NCBI RefSeq assembly: GCF_024679245.1
Contig: NC_090178.1
Span: 49,418,831 to 49,482,830, forward strand
Length of the DNA: 64,000 nucleotides
DNA from: Pseudorasbora parva
Taxonomy: Eukaryota; Chordata; Actinopteri; Cypriniformes; Gobionidae
Direction of reading: 5' to 3'
Shown here: piece by piece, positions 46,153 to 58,642 of the stretch
Position numbering within the stretch: position 1 is the first letter of the stretch
Layout: every line of letters begins with the position of its first letter
Notes under the pieces: generated by a model
Told to the model about the DNA's origin: nothing
The model's input: the letters and a program-made list of their open reading frames with translations, nothing else
The model's database searches: none
Position numbers and translations under genes: made by a program

Positions 46153-49100
46153 CTGCCAAAACAACAGAGGTGGACAGTAACTAAACACATTTACTCGAGT
46201 CCTGTACTGAAGTTCACTGTTTGAGTATCTGTGCTTTACTGGAGTATTATTCTTTCTGTAATCTTCTGACTTTAACTTCACTCCATCTGAAAGACAAATA
46301 TCGTCCTCTTTACTCCACTACATTTCTATCAAGGTCCTCGAAGTGGAAAGTCGTTTCTGTCGCAGCTTTGAAAGTCAGTGATGATTTTTTTCTTCTTTAA
46401 AAGGTGTTTGGGTTTTTGCAGAAAGCCTTTCAGGAATCACTCTTGTAGAGTCTCGTGAAGTTCAATGATTTCACAGCATTTATTAAACACTGATTTATAG
46501 TTTAGAGCAAAATGGAAGAAGACGGATGTCCAAATGCTCATTTAGTGGAGGATTCACATAAACAAAGTTGATTCTGTCTTCAGTGAAGGTGAACAGTGTG
46601 AGAATATCAGATGTGTATCAGTGTATTGGATCCGTGCATTCGGCCTTAAAGTGACAGCAGCTTTATAAAGAGCTTTGTAACTTTTCTACAAGTATTTAAA
46701 TGAGTTTAAGTTAGTCGTCTGCTAGTGTGTCAGATGGAGCGTCACTGACTGGCTTAAACCATGATGGCATAATGTGCATTTATACAACTATAATACAGTA
46801 ATGCCGCGACATGAAGGAAATTTACTTTTGATACTCAAGTACTTTTGAAAACGAATACTTCTGTACTTTTACTCAAGTAAAAATCAGATTTTACAACTTT
46901 CACTTGTAACGGAGTAATATTTGACCAGCAGTACTTTTACTCAAGTAATGAAGTGGTGTACTTTGTCCACCTCTGAAAAACAAGCACTTGAGTCATGCGA
47001 GTGTGAGAAAGCGGCCCGAACGAGTGTGAAACCTACAGCGATGATCCTCTGGATGTCCAGCAGGTCATTCATGATCATATTGCAGAGCCAGATCTGCTCC
47101 TTACGGTCGGAAATCCTGGCATCAAGAGCCTCCAAATGCGTCTGCTTAAAACACACGCAAGGATTATTGAACTAACAAACACACACACACAAGGAATATT
47201 GAACTAAACGCGCGCGCTAGGGTTACTGAACTAAACGCGCGCGCTAGGGTTACTGAACTAAACGCGCGCGCAAGGGTTACTGAACTAAACGCGCGCGCTA
47301 GGGTTACTGAACTAAACGCGCGCGCTAGGGTTACTGAACTAAACGCGCGCGCTAGGGTTACTGAACTAAACGCGCGCGCTAGGGTTACTGAACTAAACGC
47401 GCGCGCTAGGGTTACTGAACTAAACGCGCGCGCTAGGGTTACTGAACTAAACGCGCGCGCTAGGGTTACTGAACTAAACGCGCGCGCTAGGGTTACTGAA
47501 CTAAACGCGCGCGCTAGGGTTACTGAACTAAACGCGCGCTAGGGTTACTGAACTAAACGCGCGCGCTAGGGTTACTGAAACTAAAAGCGCGCGCTAGGGT
47601 TACTGAAACTAAACGCCCGCGCTAGGGTTACTGAAACTAAACGCGCGCGCTAGGGTTACTGAAACTAAACGCGCGCGCTAGGGTTACTGAAACTAAACGC
47701 GCGCGCTAGGGTTACTGAAACTAAACGCGCGCGCTAGGGTTACTGAAACTAAACGCGCGCGCTAGGGTTACTGAAACTAAACGCGCGCGCTAGGGTTACT
47801 GAAACTAAACGCGCGCGCTAGGGTTACTGAACTAAACGCGCGCGCTAGGATTACTGAACTAAACGCGCGCGCTAGGGTTACTGAACTAAACGCGCGCGCT
47901 AGGGTTACTGAACTAAACGCGCGCGCTAGGGTTACTGAACTAAACGCGCGCGCTAGGGTTACTGAACTAAACGCGCGCGCTAGGGTTACTGAACTAAACG
48001 CGCGCGCTAGGGTTACTGAACTAAACGCGCGCGCTAGGGTTACTGAACTAAACGCGCGCGCTAGGGTTACTGAACTAAACGCGCGCGCTAGGGTTACTGA
48101 ACTAAACGCGCGCGATAGGGTTACTGAACTAAACGCGCCGCTAGGGTTACTGAACTAAGCACGCGTGAGGATCACTGAACTAAACGCGCGCTAGGATTAT
48201 TAACATAAACACGAGCGAGAATTATTGAACTAAACACACACGTGCGAGGATTACTGAACTAAACACGTGCTACGATTATTTACATAAACACGCGTGAGAA
48301 TTATTGAACTAAACACGCACGAGGATTACTGAACTAAACACGCGTGAGGGTTACTGAACTAAACACGCGTGATGATTATTGAACTAAACACACGTGAGGA
48401 TTACTGAACTAAACACACGTGAGGATTACTGAACTAAACACACGTGAGGATTACTGAACTAAACACGCGTGAGGGTTACTGAACTAAACACGCGTGAGGG
48501 TTACTGAACTAAACACGCGTGAGGATTACTGAACTAAACACACGTGAGGATTACTGAACTAAACACACGTGAGGATTACTGAACTAAACACACGTGAGGA
48601 TTACTGAACTAAACACACGTGAGGATTACTGAACTAAACACACGTGAGGATTACTGAACTAAACGCGCGCTAGGATTATTAACATAAACACGAGCAAGAA
48701 TTATTGAACTAAACACACACGTGCGAGGATTACTGAACTAAACACGTGCTACGATTATTTACATAAACACTCGTGAGAATTATTGAACTAAACACGCACG
48801 AGGATTACTGAACTAAACACACGCGAGGATTACTGAACTAAACACACGCGTGAGGATTACTGAACTAAACACACGCGTGCTGATTATTGAACTAAACACA
48901 CGTGAGGATTACTGAACTAAACACACGCGTGAGGATTATTGAACTAAACACACGTGAGGATTACTGAACTAAACACGCGTGTGAGGATTACTGAACTAAA
49001 CACGCGTGAGGATTACTGAACTAAACACACGCGTGAGGATTACTGAACTAAACACACGTGAGGATTACTGAACTAAACACACGTGAGGATTACTGAACTA

Positions 49101-52100
49101 AACACACGTGAGGATTACTGAACTAAACACACGCGTGATGATTATTGAACACACGTGAGGGTTACTGAACTAAACACACATGAGGATTACTGAACTAAAC
49201 ACGCGCGAGGATTACTGAACTAAACAATCGCGTGAGGATTACTGAACTAAACACCCGTGATGATTATTGAACTAAACACCCGCGTGAGGATTACTGAACT
49301 AAACACGCGTGATGATTACTGAACTAAACACACGCGTGAGGATTACTGAACTAAACAGGCGCGAGGATTACTGAACTAAACACGCGCGAGGATTACTGAA
49401 CTAAACACGCGCGAGGATTACTGAACTAAACACGCGTGAGGATTACTGAACTAAACACGCGTGAGGATTACTGAACTAAACACGCGTGAGGATTACTGAA
49501 CTAAACACGCGTGAGGATTACTGAACTAAACACGCGTGAGGATTACTGAACTAAACACACGCGTGAGGATAACTGAACTAAACACACGCGTGAGGATTAC
49601 TGAACTAAACACACGCGTGAGGATTACTGAACTAAACACACGCGTGAGGATTACTGAACTAAACACACGCGTGAGGATTACTGAACTAAACACGCGTGAG
49701 GATTACTGAACTAAACACGCGTGAGGATTACTGAACTAAACACGCGTGAGGATTACTGAACTGAACACGTACGTGTGGATTACTGAACTAAACACGCGTG
49801 AGGATTACTGAACTAAACACACGTGAGGATTACTGAACTAAACACACGTGAGGATTACTGAACTAAACACACGTGAGGATTACTGAACTAAACACGCGTG
49901 AGGATTACTGAACTAAACACACGTGTGAGGATTACTGAACTAAACACACGTGAGGATTACTGAACTAAACACGCGTGAGGATTACTGAACTAAACACGCG
50001 TGAGGATTACTGAACTAAACACGCGTGAGGATTACTGAACTAAACACGCGTGAGGATTACTGAACTAAACACACGCGTGAGGATTACTGAACTAAACACG
50101 CGTGAGGATTACTGAACTAAACACGCGTGAGGATTACTGAACTGAACACGCGTGAGGATTACTGAACTGAACACGTACGTGTGGATTACTGAACTAAACA
50201 CGCGTGAGGATTACTGAACTAAACACACGTGAGGATTACTGAACTAAACACGCGTGAGGATTACTGAACTAAACACACGTGTGAGGATTACTGAACTAAA
50301 CACACGTGAGGATTACTGAACTAAACACGCGTGAGGATTACTGAACTAAACACGCGTGAGGATTACTGAACTAAACACGCGTGAGGATTACTGAACTAAA
50401 CACGCGTGAGGATTACTGAACTAAACACACGCGTGAGGATTACTGAACTAAACACGCGTGAGGATTACTGAACTAAACACGCGTGAGGATTACTGAACTA
50501 AACACGCGTGAGGATTACTGAACTGAACACGTACGTGTGGATTACTGAACTAAACACGCGTGAGGATTACTGAACTAAACACGCGTGAGGATTACTGAAC
50601 TAAACACGCGCGTGAGGATTACTGAACTAAACACGAGTGAGGATTATTGAACTAAACACACGCGTGATGATTATTGAACACACGTGAGGATTACTGAACT
50701 AAACACGCGTGAGGATTACTGAACTAAACACGCGTGAGGATTACTGAACTAAACACGCGTGAGGATTACTGAACTAAACACGCGTGAGGATTACTGAACT
50801 AAACACGTGTGAGGATTATTGAACTAAACACGTGTGAGGATTATTGAACTAAACACACGCGTGATGATTATTGAACTAAACACACGCGTGATGATTATTG
50901 AACACACGTGAGGATTACTGAACTAAACACGCGTGAGGATAACTGAACTAAACACGCGTGAGGATTACTTAACTAAACGCGTGAGGATTACTGAACTAAA
51001 CACGTGTGAGGATTATTGAACTAAACACGCGTGAGGATTACTGAACTGAACACGCGTGAGGATTACTGAACTGAACACGCGTGAGGATTACTGAACTGAA
51101 CACGCGTGAGGGTTACTGAACTGAACACGCGTGAGGGTTACTGAACTAAACACACGCGTGAGGATTACTGAACTGAACACACGCGTGAGGATTACTGAAC
51201 TGAACACACGCGTGAGGATTACTGAACTAAACACACGTGAGGATTACTGAACTAAACACGCGTGAGGATTACTGAACTAAACACGTGTGAGGATTATTGA
51301 ACTAAACACGCGTGATGATTATTGAACAAACGTGAGGATTACTGAACTAAACACGCGTGAGGATTACTGAACTAAACACGTGTGAGGATTATTGAACTAA
51401 ACACGCGTGATGATTATTGAACACACGTGAGGATTACTGAACTAAACACGCGTGAGGATTACTGAACTAAACACGCGTGAGGATTACTGAACTAAACACG
51501 CGTGAGGATTACTGAACTAAACACGCGTGAGGATTACTGAACTAAACACGCATGAGGATTATTGAACTAAACACGCCTGAGGATTACTGAACTAAACACG
51601 CGTGAGGATTATTGAACTAAACACACGCGTGATGATTATTGAACACACGTGTACTAAACACACGCGTGATGATTATTGAACACACGTGAGGATTACTGAA
51701 CTAAACACGCGTGAGGGTTACTGAACTAAACACGCGTGAGGATTACTGAACTAAACACGCGTGAGGATTACTGAACTAAACACGCGTGAGGATTACTGAA
51801 CTAAACACGCGTGAGGATTACTGAACTAAACACACGTGAGGATTACTGAACTGAACACACGCGTGAGGATTACTGAACTGAACACGCGTGAGGATTACTG
51901 AACTGAACACGCGTGAGGATTACTGAACTGAACACGCGTGAGGATTACTGAACTGAACACGCGTGAGGATTACTGAACTGAACACGCGTGAGGATTACTG
52001 AACTGAACACGCGTGAGGATTACTGAACTGAACACGCGTGAGGATTACTGAACTGAACACGCGTGAGGATTACTGAACTGAACACGCGTGAGGATTACTG

Positions 52101-55100
52101 AACTGAACACGCGTGAGGATTATTGAACTAAACACACGCGTGATGATTATTGAACACACGTGAGGATTACTGAACTAAACACGCGTGAGGGTTACTGAAC
52201 TAAACACGCGTGAGGATTACTGAACTAAACACGCGTGAGGATTACTGAACTAAACACACGCGTGATGATTACTGAACTAAACACACGCGTGAGGATTACT
52301 AAACTAAACTAAAGGCATGAGGATTACTGAATTAAACACACGCGTGATGATTATTGAACACACGTGAGGATTACTGAACTAAACACGCGTGAGGATTACT
52401 GAACTAAACACGCGTGAGGATTACTGAACTAAACACGCGTGAGGATTACTGAACTAAACACGCGTGAGGATTACTGAACTAAACACGTGTGAGGATTACT
52501 GAACTAAACACGCGTGAGGATTACTGAACTAAACACACGTGAGGATTACTGAACTAAACACACGCGTGAGGATTACTGAACTAAACACACGCGTGAGGAT
52601 TACTGAACTAAACACACGCGTGAGGATTACTGAACTAAACACGCGTGAGGATTACTGAACTAAACACGCGTGAGGATTACTGAACTAAACACGCGTGAGG
52701 ATTACTGAACTAAACACGTGTGAGGATTACTGAACTAAACACGCGTGAGGATTATTGAACACACGTGAGGATTACTGAACTAAACACGCGTGAGGATTAC
52801 TGAACTAAACACGTGTGAGGATTCTTGAACTAAACACACGCGTGATGATTATTGAACACACGTGAGGATTACTGAACTAAACACGTGTGAGGATTACTGA
52901 ACTAAACACGCGTGAGGATTACTGAACTAAACACGCGTGAGGATTACTGAACTAAACACGCGTGAGGATTACTGAACTAAACACGCGTGAGGATTACTGA
53001 ACTAAACACACGCGTGATGATTATTGAACACACGTGAGGATTACTGAACTAAACACGTGTGAGGATTACTGAACTAAACACGTGTGAGGATTACTGAACT
53101 AAACACGCCTGAGGATTACTGAACTAAACACGTGTGAGGATTATTGAATTAAACACTCGTGAGGATTACTGAACTAAACACACGTGAGGATTACTGAACT
53201 AAACACACGCGTGAGGATTACTGAACTAAACACACGCGTGAGGATTACTGAACTGAACACGCGTGAGGATTACTGAACTAAACACGTGTGAGGATTACTG
53301 AACTAAACACGCGTGAGGATTACTGAACTAAACACGCGTGAGGATTACTGAACTAAACACACGTGAGGATGACTGAACTAAACACACGCGTGATGATTAT
53401 TGAACACACGTGAGGGTTACGGAACTAAACACACATGAGGATTACTGAACTAAACACGCGCGAGGATTACTGAACTAAACACGCGTGAGGATTACTGAAC
53501 TAAACACGCGTGAGGATTACTGAACTAAACACGTGTGAGGATTACTGAACTAAACACGCGTGAGGATTACTGAACTAAACACGCGTGAGGATTACTGAAC
53601 TAAACACACGTGAGGATTACTGAACTAAACACACGCGTGAGGATTACTGAACTAAACACACGCGTGAGGATTACTGAACTAAACACACGCGTGAGGATTA
53701 CTGAACTAAACACACGCGTGAGGATTACTGAACTAAACACACGCGTGAGGATTATTGAACACACGTGAGGGTTACTGAACTAAACACGCGTGAGGATTAC
53801 TGAACTAAACACGCGTGAGGATTACTGAACTAAACACACGCGTGAGGATTACTGAACTAAACACACGCGTGATGATTATTGAACACACGTGAGGATTAAT
53901 GAACTAAACACGCGTGAGGGTTACTGAACTAAACACACGCGTGAGGATTACTGAACTAAACACGCGTGAGGATTACTGAACTAAACACACGCGTGATGAT
54001 TATTGAACACACGTGAGGATTACTGAACTAAACACGCGTGAGGATTACTGAACTAAACACACGCGTGAGGATTACTGAACTAAACACGCGTGAGGATTAC
54101 TGAACTAAACACGTGTGATGATTATTGAACACACGTGAGGATTACTGAACTAAACACGCGTGAGGATTACTGAACTAAACACGCGTGAGGATTACTGAAC
54201 TAAACACGCGTGAGGATTACTGAACTAAACACGTGAGGATTATTGAACACACGTGAGGATTATTGAACACACGTGAGGATTACTGAACTAAACACGCGTG
54301 AGGATTACTGAACTAAACACGTGTGAGGATTATTGAACTAAACACACGCGTGATGATTATTGAACACACGTGAGGTTTACTGAACTAAACACACGCATGT
54401 GGATTACTGAACTAAACACGTGTGAGGATTATTGAACACACGTGAGGATTATTGAACTAAACACGCGTGAGGATTACTGAACTAAACACGCGTGAGGATT
54501 ACTGAACTAAACACGCGTGAGGATTACTGAACTAAACACGCGTGAGGATTACTGAACTAAACACGCGTGAGGATTACTGAACTAAACACGCGTGAGGATT
54601 ACTGAACTAAACACGCGCGTGAGGATTACTGAACTAAACACGCGCGTGAGGATTACTGAACTAAACACGCGCGTGAGGATTACTGAACTAAACACACGCG
54701 TGAGGATTATTGAACACACGTGAGGGTTACTGAACTAAACACGCGTGAGGATTACTGAACTAAACACGCGTGAGGATTACTGAACTAAACACACGCGTGA
54801 GGATTACTGAACTAAACACACGCGTGATGATTATTGAACACACGTGAGGATTAATGAACTAAACACGCGTGAGGGTTACTGAACTAAACACACGCGTGAG
54901 GATTACTGAACTAAACACGCGTGAGGATTACTGAACTAAACACACGCGTGATGATTATTGAACACACGTGAGGATTACTGAACTAAACACGCGTGAGGAT
55001 TAATGAACTAAACACACGCGTGAGGATTACTGAACTAAACACGCGTGATGATTATTGAACACACGTGAGGATTACTGAACTAAACACGCGTGAGGATTAC

Positions 55101-57478
55101 TGAACTAAACACGCGTGAGGATAACTGAACTAAACACGTGAGGATTATTGAACACACGTGAGGATTACTGAACTAAACACGCGTGAGGATTACTGAACTA
55201 AACACGTGTGAGGATTATTGAACTAAACACACGCGTGATGATTATTGAACACACGTGAGGATTACTGAACTAAACACACGCATGTGGATTACTGAACTAA
55301 ACACGTGTGAGGATTATTGAACCCACGTGAGGATTATTGAACTAAACACGCGTGAGGATTACTGAACTAAACACGCGTGAGGATTACTGAACTAAACACG
55401 CGTGAGGATTACTGAACTAAACACGCGTGAGGATTACTGAACTAAACACGCGTGAGGATTACTGAACTAAACACGCGTGAGGATTACTGAACTAAACACG
55501 CGTGAGGATTACTGAACTAAACACGCGCGTGAGGATTACTGAACTAAACACGCGCGTGAGGATTACTGAACTAAACACGCGCGTGAGGATTACTGAACTA
55601 AACACACGCGTGAGGATTACTGAACTAAACACACGCTTGAGGATTACTGAACTAAACACACGCGTGAGGATTACTGAACTAAACACACGCGTGAGGATTA
55701 CTGAACTAAACACACGCGTGAGGATTACTGAACTAAACACACGCGTGAGGATTACTGAACTAAACACACGCGTGAGGATTACTGAACTAAACACACGCGT
55801 GAGGATTACTGAACTAAACACACGCGTGAGGATTACTGAACTAAACACACGCGTGAGGATTACTGAACTAAACACGCGTGAGGATTACTGAACTAAACAC
55901 GCGTGAGGATTACTGAACTAAACACGCGTGAGGATTACTGAACTAAACACGCGTGAGGATTACTGAACTAAACACGCGTGAGGATTACTGAACTAAACAC
56001 GCGTGAGGATTACTGAACTAAACACGCGTGATGATTACTGAACTAAACACGCGTGAGGATTACTGAACTAAACACACGCGTGAGGATTACTGAACTAAAC
56101 ACACGCGTGATGATTACTGAACTAAACACGCGTGAGGATTACTGAACTAAACACACGCGTGAGGATTACTGAACTAAACACACGCGTGAGGATTACTGAA
56201 CTAAACACACGCGTGAGGATTACTGAACTAAACACACGCGTGAGGATTACTGAACTAAACACGCGTGAGGATTACTGAACTAAACACACGCGTGAGGATT
56301 ACTGAACTAAACACACGTGAGGATTACTGAACTAAACACACGCGTGAGGATTACTGAACTAAACACACGCGTGAGGATTACTGAACTAAACACGCGTGAG
56401 GATTACTGAACTAAACACACGCGTGAGGATTACTGAACTAAACACACGCGTGAGGATTACTGAACTAAACACGCGTGAGGATTACTGAACTAAACACACG
56501 CGTGAGGATTACTGAACTAAACACACGCGTGAGGATTACTGAACTAAACACACGCGTGAGGATTACTGAACTAAACACACGCGTGAGGATTACTGAACTA
56601 AACACACGTGAGGATTACTGAACTAAACACACGCGTGAGGATTACTGAACTAAACACACGCGTGAGGATTACTGAACTAAACACGCGTGAGGATTACTGA
56701 ACTAAACACACGCGTGAGGATTACTGAACTAAACACACGCGTGAGGATTACTGAACTAAACACACGCGTGAGGATTACTGAACTAAACACACGCGTGAGG
56801 ATTACTGAACTAAACACACGCGTGAGGATTACTGAACTAAACACACGCGTGAGGATTACTGAACTAAACACACGTGAGGATTACTGAACTAAACACACGC
56901 GTGAGGATTACTGAACTAAACACACGTGAGGATTACTGAACTAAACACACGCGTGAGGATTACTGAACTAAACACACGCGTGAGGATTACTGAACTAAAC
57001 ACACGCGTGAGGATTACTGAACTAAACACACGCGTGAGGATTACTGAACTAAACACACGCGTGAGGATTACTGAACTAAACACACGCGTGAGGATTACTG
57101 AACTAAACACACGCGTGAGGATTACTGAACTAAACACACGCGTGAGGATTACTGAACTAAACACACGCGTGAGGATTACTGAACTAAACACACGTGAGGA
57201 TTACAGAACTAAACACACGCGTGAGGATTACTGAACTACACACGCGTGTGGATTACTGAACTAAACACACGTGAGGATTACTGAACTAAACACACGTGGG
57301 TACTGGACTAAACACACGTGAGGATTACTGGACTAAACACACGTGAGGATTACTGGACTAAACACACGTGATGATTATTGAACTAAACACACACGTGAGG
57401 ATTATTAACATGAACACATGCAGTTCACCTCATGTGCAGGAAGATCTGTTTCCTGGGCATTCGTGTCTTCAGGTTTTT
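46108..57478 (-). CDS. Small - strand coiled-coil-like protein, C1orf122-position gene
   Basis: Three - strand exons (57429-57478, 47037-47144, 46108-46152) have AG acceptors and GT donors and join in frame to 67 codons plus a stop. The first visible codon is split, so at least one 5' exon with the start lies to the right and was not found. The protein has a helical core, THLEALDARISDRKEQIWLC then NMIMNDLLDIQRIIA, and ends DEPCGGPDN. Gene order and orientation (tail-to-tail with mtf1, head-to-head with yrdc) match human C1orf122. Sequence similarity to human C1orf122 is weak (a shared LDA followed by a helix), so that name rests on synteny and memory. Function is unknown. Confidence 0.65.
46165..46975. 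mobile_element. Non-autonomous hAT element, 811 bp, in a mini-intron
   Basis: The ends CAGAGGTGGACAGTAACT and ACTTTGTCCACCTCTG are inverted repeats. The 8-bp flanks CAAAACAA and AAAAACAA differ at one base. It occupies almost all of the 884-bp intron between the last two exons of the small - strand gene. Without it the intron would be about 65 bp. Confidence 0.85.
47037..47144 (-). CDS. Middle exon of the small - strand gene
   Basis: Acceptor GTGTTTTAAG, donor ATCGCT/GTAGGT on the - strand; 108 nt, 36 codons, phase 0 at both ends. It encodes QTHLEALDARISDRKEQIWL then CNMIMNDLLDIQRIIA, with leucine and isoleucine spacing typical of a short coiled coil. The open frame, splice sites and non-repetitive composition in a repeat-filled area argue that it is real. 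Confidence 0.7.
47145..57428. repeat. 10.3-kb minisatellite filling an entire intron
   Basis: The array has roughly 390-400 units of 25-28 bp. Sub-block 1 (about 47191-48150) has units of the type GAACTAAACGCGCGCGCTAG then GGTTACT. Sub-block 2 (48150 to about 57410) has GAACTAAACACGCGTGAGGA then TTACT, with a 27-bp form containing CACACGCGTG. Units run to within a few bases of the 3' splice site at 47145 and the 5' splice site at 57428. Many units contain CACGTG or ACGCGT and alternating purine-pyrimidine CG/CA steps. Blocks built only of 27-bp units give spurious RITELNTRV frames (55502-55891, 56687-56887, 56926-57234). Confidence 0.95.
57429..57478 (-). CDS. Upstream visible exon of the small - strand gene
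   Basis: On the - strand the acceptor is TTGCTTCAG and the donor CACATGAG/GTGAAC; 50 nt. Read after one base carried from an earlier exon it encodes KPEDTNAQETDLPAHE and joins in frame to QTHLEAL. The other frames do not join in frame. It is a polar acidic segment with no in-frame ATG, so a 5' exon is required. Confidence 0.6.
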
Positions 57479-57984
57479 CTGAAGCAAGGACAATGATTAG
57501 AAATATTAAACTGTAGTGTTTTTTGTTTTGTTTTTTTTAAATGTATGACAATATCTTACCTGCAAAAGATGCCATTTTTAGTTTTGGTTCTAAATCCTGA
57601 TGTGGCCGGTCTTAATTATATAAATTATTCATTAGTCATAATTAATTACAACAGCAAACCGATTAAATGCATTAGTCTTAATATGAGTCACCTGGCACTC
57701 AATTTGTTGCTCTTGCGAGACTATGCTGCTTTCAGATGCTATCGGAAATTTCATAATTCCCATTTACAAAGTCATTGCATTGACGTGACCCTGCAAACGA
57801 CATGGCTTCACGCTGGAACTTCCTGGACAAGGTGTTTTTTTTTAATGCAGATGGTAAAATCAAATAAACTGCTCACAGTAAATGTAATTTGGTGGCTCTT
57901 TTACATAACTAATTAACTAGACAATATACTTGATGAAGGTTATATGTTTTGGGATCCGGTTGTTAATTGCAATAAGCGGAATGG
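57479..57984. other. Non-coding, nothing recognised
   Basis: AT-rich. The 123-codon open frame here has no family character. It should contain intron of the - strand gene. Confidence 0.4.
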
Positions 57985-58185
57985 TGAAAAAGACCAAAAC
58001 AGATGGTTACAGGACCTTTAGGCCTCAGGTTGATGTTTGGAAAGTTATTTTGGTGTTTGATCATAATGGAGAAGATATGAATTCAATACATATCACGAAA
58101 GCAATACAGAAGGAAATAGGCCAGATTAATCACGGGCGTTTCATTGGGAATGCGATACTGATCGAAATTGTATCTCATTGGGTGC
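57985..58185 (+). pseudogene. LINE ORF1-like fragment (I/Nimb type)
   Basis: The + strand frame includes VWKVILVFDHNGEDMNSIHI then TKAIQKEIGQINHGRF. This resembles the start of the ORF1 protein of I/Nimb-like fish LINEs. Identification is by recall, and only about 60 residues remain. Confidence 0.5.
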
Positions 58186-58616
58186 GTACATGCACACCAA
58201 GCTGATAACTCAACAACAAAAAATCATCTTATTGAAATAATCATTTTTCCCCGTTTACATAACTGGCAAGTAAACCGCGTTTACATGACTTTATTAATAA
58301 ACCGGGTTATTGACGTCAAAATAATAACGTCCGTTCATCTGACTCAGTTTTTCAAATGTTACGTCAGTTGTGATTCTTTTTAACCGGATCTTTATAGTGA
58401 ACCGGTCGAACCAGTTCACTGAATCGTTCTAAACGGTTCGCGTCTCAAATCATGGCTGATTATTATTATTTATTTATTTTTTTAGGGAGGTGGTTTTTAT
58501 ATTATTATATGATTTTATGGTTTAATGTGTCAGTTGCCAACGTCCTTTTTACACATTCCTGTGTAGTCATCCAGTAGGTGGCGATATATGTCGTAAAGAT
58601 ATGAACCACCATTCAT
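58186..58616. other. Repeat-derived non-coding
   Basis: Contains AACCGGTTC-like motifs and a LINE 3'-end-like stretch that runs into (AAG)n at 58617-58642. No exon of either flanking gene is identified. Confidence 0.4.
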
Positions 58617-58642
58617 CAGAAGAAGAAGAAGAAGAAGAAGAG

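Noticed and set aside
47191..48150. Interstitial telomere repeat (TAGGGTTA occurs in each unit)
   Set aside because: The motif is only 8 bp of a 27-bp unit and is not a tandem TTAGGG run.
55492..57234. Open frames repeating RITELNTRV or VFSSVILTR
   Set aside because: Produced by blocks of 27-bp minisatellite units; frame is lost as soon as 25-bp units occur.
47145..57428. Array as a source of metal response elements for mtf1 feedback
   Set aside because: The MRE core TGCRCNC is not part of the common units on either strand.
57545..57916. 123-codon + strand open frame
   Set aside because: No family motif, AT-rich, no splice sites matching mtf1 or yrdc, and it lies opposite the intron of the - strand gene.
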